Below are positions 57,401-64,000 of a stretch of 64,000 nucleotides of DNA, in pieces. The notes below the pieces were generated by a model. It was given only the letters and a program-made list of their open reading frames with translations, made no database searches and had not been told where the DNA came from. The translations under genes and the position numbers were made by a program. This stretch comes from Opeltia flavorubescens (Eukaryota > Ascomycota > Lecanoromycetes > Teloschistales > Teloschistaceae): NCBI GenBank assembly GCA_000442125.1, contig KE546965.1:1364001-1428000 (forward strand). The letters are read 5' to 3'. Every line of letters starts with the position of its first letter. The first letter of the stretch is position 1.

Positions 57401-60256
57401 TGTTCGAGCTTTCCACTGTTGAAAAGACAGCTAAACTAAATCTGGTGCAGGACGTACAGATCGAGAGGAGCGATGTACGAGTTGACGTACTTGTAAATTG
57501 TATTAGATGCTCGTCGGACCCGCACGTGCAGCAGACAGCTCTACTGCTTGTGTCCATCCTGGCCAGCATAGCTCCTGAGCTTATTCTCCACGACGTGATG
57601 CCTATATTCACGTTCATGGGATTAAATGTCATGAAACGAACCGATGATTACTCTGCTTACGTCGTTGAACGAGTATGGAATTCCTCTGGCTGATTATTAT
57701 GAACGATCCACTGTTGACATTCTTAGACAATGGACTCCGTAATCCCACGCATCATGGACTCTCTGCGCAAGCGACACCGAGACTCAATGGCCGGGGTGTC
57801 CGAGCTTTTACTGAGCTTCACAGCAGCGTTCGAACATATCCCTCAGAACCGCCGCTTGACGCTTTTCCGGTCACTGGTGGAGTTGATCGGACCGAGTGAA
57901 TATTTCTTCGCATTGCTGATTCTTTTGCACAATAACATCCCTCACAGTAAGACAGCGCTTCAGTTTGCCATCGATCTCTTAGATTTGTGCGAAGTGGAAG
58001 TACAATTCGAAGTTCGTCCATCCATGCTCAACACGGAAATTTGAGATCAAGTTCCTAATCCGTGAATAGACCATTGAACGGTATCTGAATACCATTACGG
58101 ATTTCTTGCGCCCCAAACCTACCTTTTCAGTCCATTTGGTTGCAAAAGATTCTCTCAAAAGTTCTGAGGAGCTTGTAACGTATCTACTGGCGCATTTAGT
58201 CTCTCTACTAAAGGAAAAACGGCTTACCGCTCGCACATCACAATATTTTATATTGGAAAAAAACAGAAGCGAAATGTTATGCCGGGCATTGTCGCGAATT
58301 ACAAACCAAACTTTGGCTCTGTCTCGACAGTTCCCTCAAGCGCTAGAGGGTAAGTCATATGTTCTCTCGTCACCTTCGCATGCTGATGACCAGGAGTCAC
58401 CCGTCTGTGCCAGGACTTGCTTTCTATCCTTTTAGGTGACCTTTCAATGGAAATTTTAATACCGACGCTTGAAAACTTGCTCGAGAACGCTGACATCGAG
58501 GTTAGCAACCGATTTCCGTCTTGAACGATGCGTCGCTTATATTCACTAGACATGCTTCGATGTATTAAGCATCTTTGAGCTCCGGTTACGCGATGACAAA
58601 ATTACGCAAGCCCCCAGTCACAAACCGTGTCTTGCTTTTCTACCAAGGCTCACTTCCTTTCTCGAAGACTCCGAGCATGCGCCAAGCAGACAAATGGCCC
58701 TATCGTGTATCGATCACATTGTCGAGCGCTTCGGAAAGAAAGACACTGGTATTGTCATTCGGGCTACAAAGGCGGTGACCGGACCCAAATGCCTTGGTGC
58801 AGCGAGTCAAGAGCTGCGTATTACATCGTTACTGTGCCTTTCGACTATAGTAGAAGTCTTACAGGATGAGTTCATTCTGTTTGTTCCCCAAACACTCTCA
58901 GAAGCATTAGACAACCTAAGCAGCAGATTTGACAACAGGAATTGCAGCAAGTCCCTTCATAATGCAGCTTATTCCTTCTGCAGCGCATTGCTGTTGTACA
59001 CTCCCTGGGCAGTCACAGGATTGGACTTGAACCTTCTCCTGACAGTATCGCATAGATCTGCGAACGCCAATGTGGATGAAGAATGTTCAGTAGAGCGGCG
59101 AGCCACTCTCGAACTAATTGCTAAACAATTTGAACCAAAAGAATGTCTTGCTGCTTTATATCAGACATGGGCCAACGCAATGGCAGAAGGTCCGGAGGTG
59201 ACACCGTCCATTTATCAATCATTTCGTCATATCTTTGCTAATCATGATCAGGCACTCAAGGAGCAGCTGTTCGTCTTTGAAAACCTTGTTGGACGATTAT
59301 CCAAGTCCGCAATTAGCCGTCAATCCGATATTATCACGGAACTGCTTAGGAAGGCATTCGACCTTCGTTGTATTCAATTCACTACTCGGACAGAAAACAG
59401 TTACGAAGATCAAGAGGTCGACGAAATTGAGAATGCTGCCAATGCTGCGGCTCTCGTGCTCATTACTAAGATCAACGACACCATCTTCAGGCCGATATTC
59501 GTACAGCTCGTGGAATGGGCGGCAAGCTCCCCAGCGAAAGTTCGAGTTCATCGGCAGACCACCATCTACAAATTCTTCGCACAATTTTGTGACCGCTTCA
59601 AGGTACATAGGCTACGACACCATGGACAAGNAGCAGCTAACAGTGATTGTAGTCAATAACAACTAGCTATGCTGCGCTGGTAATCGATGATGCGACCGAG
59701 ATATTGAAGGAGGCAAACTTAGCGGATGAAGCTTCGAGGCTTTTATGGGGGAAGGTGATTCAGACTTTACAAGTGTGTTTCAGACATGACCAAGACGGTG
59801 CGCCTCTTTTGGTCGGCAAGCAATCGCTGTTTCGCATCTTATACTGATGCAGGCTTAGGATTCTGGCAATCGCCCACCCATTTTGGCCCTGTTTCCGACG
59901 TGCTCCTAGATCAGCTCAAGCATGCAACAGAAATTCCATCGACTACCGTGATAACGGCTTCCATCACCGACTTGGCAGTAGCCGTGGATTCGGCAGCTCA
60001 TCACAAGACCTTGAACTCAGCTGTATTGGGTTGTATGCGATCTGATAATCCTATAGTACGCTTGACAGCTGTGAACTGTCAGGAGAGCCTTACAGCCAGA
60101 CTTGGCGAAGAGTGGCTAGCGTTACTTCCAGAAATGTTGCCGTTCATCAGCGAGTTGCAAGAAGACGATGACGAGAGGGTTGAGCGTGAGACAATCAAGT
60201 GGATCAAAAAGATTGAGGATGTGTTGGGGGAGAGTCTGACGCCAATGTTGCAATGA
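54417..60256 (+). CDS. UTP10: U3 snoRNP component Utp10 (1,787 aa, nine exons)
   Basis: Exons are 54417..54793, 54859..57397, 57451..57672, 57727..58011, 58070..58349, 58436..58500, 58550..59602, 59653..59797 and 59859..60256; introns 49-86 nt. The start MATTLAQQLAYIRVHSTQAL and VKAVEWLVRRFR-like block (here LKAVEWLVRRFRVQEYNTTC) are those of Utp10/HEATR1. The protein is almost all alpha-helical HEAT repeats; late landmarks are QMALSCIDHIVERFGKKD, CLGAASQELRITSLLCLSTI, FKSITTSYAALV, and the closing EWLALLPEMLPFISELQEDD. It acts in the nucleolus in the t-UTP subcomplex of the small-subunit processome, coupling rDNA transcription to early 18S rRNA processing. Two introns use GTCCGT and GTTCGT donors. 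An N base at 59631 falls in intron 7 and does not affect coding. Confidence 0.94.
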
Positions 60257-60436
60257 CCATGCTCTTGTGGGTGGTAGCAGTTGTTGTTAGCGCCTGGCAT
60301 GACGACGATAAACTCAAAATAGGTCTTATTCGTGTGATCTCCTGTCACGTCCAGAGGGCAGTTCGACAATGCAAGATATTAAAAAATCACTTGACTTTAG
60401 CGTTTCTACCGATTTCGCGTGTTTTGGTGGATCACC

Positions 60437-61147
60437 TTAAAAATCCATTATATCCATGCCTACATCCAACCTCCGCAAGAATGTCGCTTCCTCAAAGTCA
60501 GCCTCGCATAGGCTTCTCCTCGTCCCAACACAAGCTTTCCTGCTCCTCGCTTGGCTTATCGGTCGTACCACGAGCATGGCTGACGAGCTCGGATTATTCT
60601 GTTCCGAGTCATCGTCAACGACGACTGTTTTCCCTTCACCATAGTCGTCCTCGTCCTCGACAAATCTCCTTTTCTCAACCTGTAACGCAGATCCTCCTTC
60701 CACTCCGGTAGCCCTGTCTCGCGTCACGGACTCCTGGTTCGAAGGCATATCTGACTCGTCATCGTCATCGTCATCGTCGCGCTCAACCCATGTAACCGAG
60801 GATAAATTCTCATTTTGCGGAACATAATTAGAAGACTGAACGCTGTAACCTCCCGTTTTGACCATCCCGCAGAAAGGTACTAATTCCGTGTACCCCATGC
60901 TACTTTCGTGGCGTAGCCCTGAGATTTTACTACGTTGAGGCCCGGAGTTGCCTAGCTTGTTCTTGTATCCTTCTGGCACGGATTTACGAATTCGCATTCC
61001 CACATGGAGAAGCGAAGATTGGATCGAGACAGGCAGTGTAGGAGAGAGGGTAGACGATGAGTATTCCGCGCAGGGGGCTGAGGAATCAGAATTGAAAAAA
61101 GTCGTAATTTCGGTTTGGTATTTCCGTTTGGATGCTCGCTCAGTCAT
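60437..61147 (-). CDS. Ribonucleotide reductase inhibitor-like protein with PIP box (236 aa)
   Basis: Single exon. The frame opens further up at 61219, but the ATG at 61147 gives the natural start MTERASKRKYQTEITTFFNS. Residues 11-18 (QTEITTFF) match the PCNA-interacting PIP-box consensus Q-x-x-[ILM]-x-x-F-F, preceded by basic residues. The conserved block of the RNR-inhibitor family (PF08591; Spd1/Sml1-like) follows: LPVSIQSSLLHVGMRIRKSV, then PEGYK (about residues 40-62). The middle holds a run of seven Asp plus DDYGEGKTVVVDDDSEQ, and the C-terminus is CEADFEEATFLRRLDVGMD. Such proteins bind ribonucleotide reductase subunits and restrain dNTP synthesis outside S phase or DNA damage; in S. 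pombe Spd1 is destroyed through PCNA and CRL4-Cdt2. Convergent with UTP10, 180 bp away. Confidence 0.85.
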   Translation of the reverse strand: MTERASKRKYQTEITTFFNSDSSAPCAEYSSSTLSPTLPVSIQSSLLHVGMRIRKSVPEGYKNKLGNSGPQRSKISGLRHESSMGYTELVPFCGMVKTGGYSVQSSNYVPQNENLSSVTWVERDDDDDDDESDMPSNQESVTRDRATGVEGGSALQVEKRRFVEDEDDYGEGKTVVVDDDSEQNNPSSSAMLVVRPISQARSRKACVGTRRSLCEADFEEATFLRRLDVGMDIMDF

Positions 61148-61407
61148 CTCGATGAATCTCTGGACATTGATCAAAGGATACAAACAGAGGACCTTAATTG
61201 TAGATGAGGAATAAGGCAAGCTCGAGGTGAGCTAAGAATGATGCGCGCGTCAGACGCGTGACGCGACTTATTGTGCAAGCAAGCTACGTCACGAAAACCG
61301 ATGTGTTTTGCTAACCTTAATTAAACGAATAGGATTCATACTCATATAATGGCTCTTTTCGGTAACAGTCTAAGGCTACAGGAGCCCTCCAAGATCACAA
61401 AAACCCT
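61148..61407. promoter_or_regulatory. Upstream region of the RNR-inhibitor gene with clustered CGCG motifs
   Basis: 260 bp between the inhibitor start and the stop of the membrane-transporter gene. Within 61244-61266 there are three CGCG cores: gcgcgcgt, ACGCGT (61254-61259, an exact MluI cell-cycle box) and ACGCGA (61261-61266). They lie about 100-120 bp upstream of the chosen ATG, the usual place for MBF sites. Confidence 0.5.
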
Positions 61408-63325
61408 CTACCCTGCCCATTCTAGTACTTCAATTGAACAGACCACCAGAATCAGTGTCGACGGTAGAATCCTGCTTCAATTAATTCTGTGTAAATGGGT
61501 GTGGATGGGATAACCTACCAAACCACGTAAGATTGGAAAAGAAGCCGGCTCATGGCCCCTAGATAAACACCGTTTATCTGACAAATCTGGGCCAGTTGAA
61601 GGGCGCTCGGCGCGCCCGTGAGGAGAAAGCAGACAATTATGAATATAGGATCATCCAGAATGCTCACCGGTACGTATTTGGCTGCGAGTGCCAACAAGGG
61701 GGCCATGACCACGATTGGAAGGAGCATGCGACTGAGTATACTCGCAATTAGAAGCTTCGTCTCTTCCTTTTCGTCGTCATCAGAGTGATTGGGATCCTTG
61801 GGTTGAGTCTTCCCTTCTAGATTAGCACCCAGCACGACCAATATGAGAGGCACAGCTACGCCCCCCATTTGGCGAATAGCACTGGCAATGGAATTCTTTA
61901 CAAAAGTTCCCTCGCTAAAAAATAAACGTTGAAGCGACGGAATCGAAGCGACGATGATAGCTGCCAGCATTGCCCAAAGTGGTGGATTCATGAAGTCCCA
62001 AACTCCAACACAGAACTTGGCTAGGGCGGAGGCGAAAAGCCGCATAAGTACTTGGAGGGGATGTGGTAAACTGTGGAAGAACGAACGACTCCCCTTCCGC
62101 AAGGCAATCTGGATGGATTGCTTATACCTTGTGGCAGCGTTTTTGCAACGAGCGATCCAGCCCCTGGCACTGGTCGCCGGATGTTCGTCACTAGCGGATC
62201 TCGCTGGTTTGATCCCTGGGGTCAGAGTCCTGCGATTGGGTAACGTTGGAGGCGCAATGTTACCGTTAGCTGGGGTGGGAAGCAGATCAGGCGGATCATT
62301 TCTTTCAAGGCGTTTTTGCCGATTTGGAGATACGTTGGATGGCAAGGAAGATGTGTGTGTTTGAGGAGTAATAGGCATGTTTTGACCGTCTTCAGCAGCA
62401 CACGTATTCTTCGGCTGGTGCTCCGGATAACCTGCATTCAAACTTCCAGTCTTAGCGATCCGACCGCCAATCTTCCGAGCTCCCGAATGTGCACTAGTGG
62501 GCGAATCGTCTATGAGACGTTCCTGCTCATTGTGGGCATCCACATAAGGCTCGAATCCCTGCTCTAACCGCGAAATTCCATGAACGTTCGAATCCTTGAA
62601 CTTATCCGGAGGTGCGAGGAGCACATGGTAACCCCAACTCCAACGGACTAATTGTCCGAGCTGCTGAAAGATCAAGAGGTAGAGGATACCGCGTGCTGCC
62701 ACTTCATCATCGTTGTCTCCAGGGATCTTGCTCCAATGGAGGCCTCTGATGGTCTGAGACAGCGAAATGACCAGTGATATTGGCAAAGAATTTGAATTGC
62801 CAAACACCTAGAAGACTTTCAGCGTTGCACTTAAGCAGTGAATAACCTTTCTGTAATGTCTTCTCACCCCCATAGCAACGACAAAGTTCCGAGGCCTCTT
62901 CTTGAATCCAAATAGTTTCGCCATGGCTATTGAGCAGAGATATGACACAAGTATTTGAACTGCGAATATCACAGGTATTATAGCCAACTCGCCTAGTTTG
63001 TCCGCAGTAAGCTGGGAAGCAAGCTTCGTGAAGACTGCGAAAGTCAGAATGTAACATTCAATCGCAATGCTAGATCGTACGTACTCAAGCAAGGCGTGAA
63101 TAGCATGACATTGAGGTTGGCGGCGAATTTTTGCATCTCTGCATTGAACATGCCCTGACGAGCAACAACATAACCTGGAAAGCTAACACATACAACCTCC
63201 AGGACAGCTTCGAAGACGAGAAGAATCAAATGGCCAAAGGCTGGATGGGATGAATGGGGAGGGATTGTTTTGTTGCTGAGTGTCGTGAGGGGAGCCTGAC
63301 CATTGAATATTGTAGAGGACGCCAT
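61408..63325 (-). CDS. Auxin-efflux-carrier (PIN-like/Ecm3) family membrane transporter (586 aa)
   Basis: Exons are 63325..63085, 63034..62868, 62807..61519 and 61471..61408; introns are 50, 60 and 47 nt. Splices restore FTPCL|IFTKLASQL, VVAMG|VFGNSNSLPISLV and SYVVW|ILPSTLILVV. Topology: about five membrane helices (residues ~20-185), a long hydrophilic loop (~199-375, Pro/Asn/Arg-rich), and about five helices to the end. Conserved marks are FGNSNSLP in the first half and FLLTGAPSALQLAQI in the second, as in the PIN-like/auxin efflux carrier family (yeast Ecm3/YNL095C). Expected location is ER or plasma membrane; substrate unknown in fungi. I start at 63325 (MASSTIFNGQAPL); an ATG at 63424 would add 33 residues of poor fit. 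Confidence 0.92.
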
Positions 63326-64000
63326 TGAGTCTAAACCTAGAAATCGGCGACTAGGGGACGAAGAGAAGGGATTATTTGCAAGGCGAAAAGCGGTTGGCGT
63401 GGAGAAGAAAGTCATCTTTAACAAGGCACGCCAATGGCGGCTTACTGTTTGTATACCGAGTAGACAGATACACGGATGGTGGGAACTTTAGATACGGTGT
63501 GGGCACATCGTCTAAACGGACTTCGAGTTCCAAGAAACTTGGCGCAATCTGTTGCGTTGGTCACAATCTTCAGGCTTCGCATTGATGCGCATGGTCATAC
63601 GAGTCGAGAGTGATGTTTTGAGAAAACCTTGGAAGACCAGGGTTGATATGTTAAACAAAGTGGGCAGAGAAGCAATTACCTTACCCTGCTCTTCCGAAAG
63701 CGGGTAAAATCCAACGGGTGGGTGACGGCGCAAATTGTGTATTCACCAGAAAGTACTCTCAGGTAAGGCGTCAGCTCGTTGGCGTATTCAAAATCATGAT
63801 TGGTCTATCTTGGCACTCCCTTAATACGGTTCCCAAATGAACCAGGCGATTAGCCTACATTCACATATGCCTCTTCTCTTGACCTTTGACGGTACTCACC
63901 TAGCCAGATATTTCTTGATCTGGGCTTGATTGGGAAGGTTGATGGACGAGGCTCTACAATATTAAGGACTAAGGGGATAATCGAGTTTACAACGAATTTT
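63326..64000. other. Right-edge intergenic region
   Basis: 675 bp upstream of the transporter gene, reaching the window edge. It should hold the transporter promoter. Short ORFs show no coding character; no start of a further gene is seen. Confidence 0.5.

Noticed and set aside
60758-60779. TCG/TCA trinucleotide repeat as a microsatellite
   Set aside because: It encodes the in-frame Asp run of the RNR-inhibitor-like protein.
1-64000. tRNA, rRNA, CRISPR, viral relics and intact transposons
   Set aside because: Scanning by eye found no T-loop/acceptor pairs, spaced repeats, capsid or polymerase motifs, transposase motifs or terminal repeats; a computational search would be more sensitive.

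Overview
The window is nuclear DNA from a filamentous ascomycete (Pezizomycotina). The signs are many short spliceosomal introns (about 47-130 nt, GTRAGT-type donors, CTAAY-like branch points), a Zn2Cys6/Fungal_trans_2 regulator, a fungal Hsp70-like ATPase, an Rds1-type secreted ferritin-like protein, and fungal forms of ATG27, RDH54, UTP10 and NRDE2. Class is not certain; a leotiomycete-like genome is my guess from how the conserved proteins read. Three N bases (8257, 54021, 59631) show a draft assembly. I see no rRNA, tRNA, CRISPR array or intact transposon.

Left third (1-15.3 kb) is gene-poor. A low-complexity repeat protein runs off the left edge (minus). Next come an unrecognised 262-aa protein (minus), a 4.2 kb stretch holding only one doubtful split gene, a Zn2Cys6 transcription factor with a 13-nt microexon (minus), and another 4.4 kb without a convincing gene.

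Middle (15.3-36 kb): a conserved single-membrane-span protein (plus); a divergent pair of zinc alcohol dehydrogenase and atypical SDR; a mitochondrial phosphate carrier; ATG27; an Hsp70-like ATPase; an N2227-family (carnosine N-methyltransferase-like) protein; a tiny ORF ending in PPPY; a P-loop sulfotransferase-like protein; a small GPI-type secreted protein; and a secreted ferritin-like protein.

Right (36-64 kb) is dense in housekeeping genes: RDH54 (recombination), a nine-exon aquaporin, a flavin-reductase-like protein, an EBP/EXPERA protein, a 1,833-aa DH-PH RhoGEF, NRDE2 and UTP10 head to head over about 208 bp, a ribonucleotide reductase inhibitor-like protein with an N-terminal PIP box and clustered CGCG motifs upstream, and an auxin-efflux-carrier-family membrane protein.

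The genes do not form one pathway or an obvious biosynthetic cluster. Local links are two tight divergent pairs (ADH/SDR and NRDE2/UTP10), two neighbouring secreted proteins (32.8-35.3 kb), and two DNA-metabolism genes (RDH54 and the RNR inhibitor) that both carry ACGCG cores near their starts. All exon models were built by hand from splice signals and reading-frame continuity, and their summed coding lengths are multiples of three.
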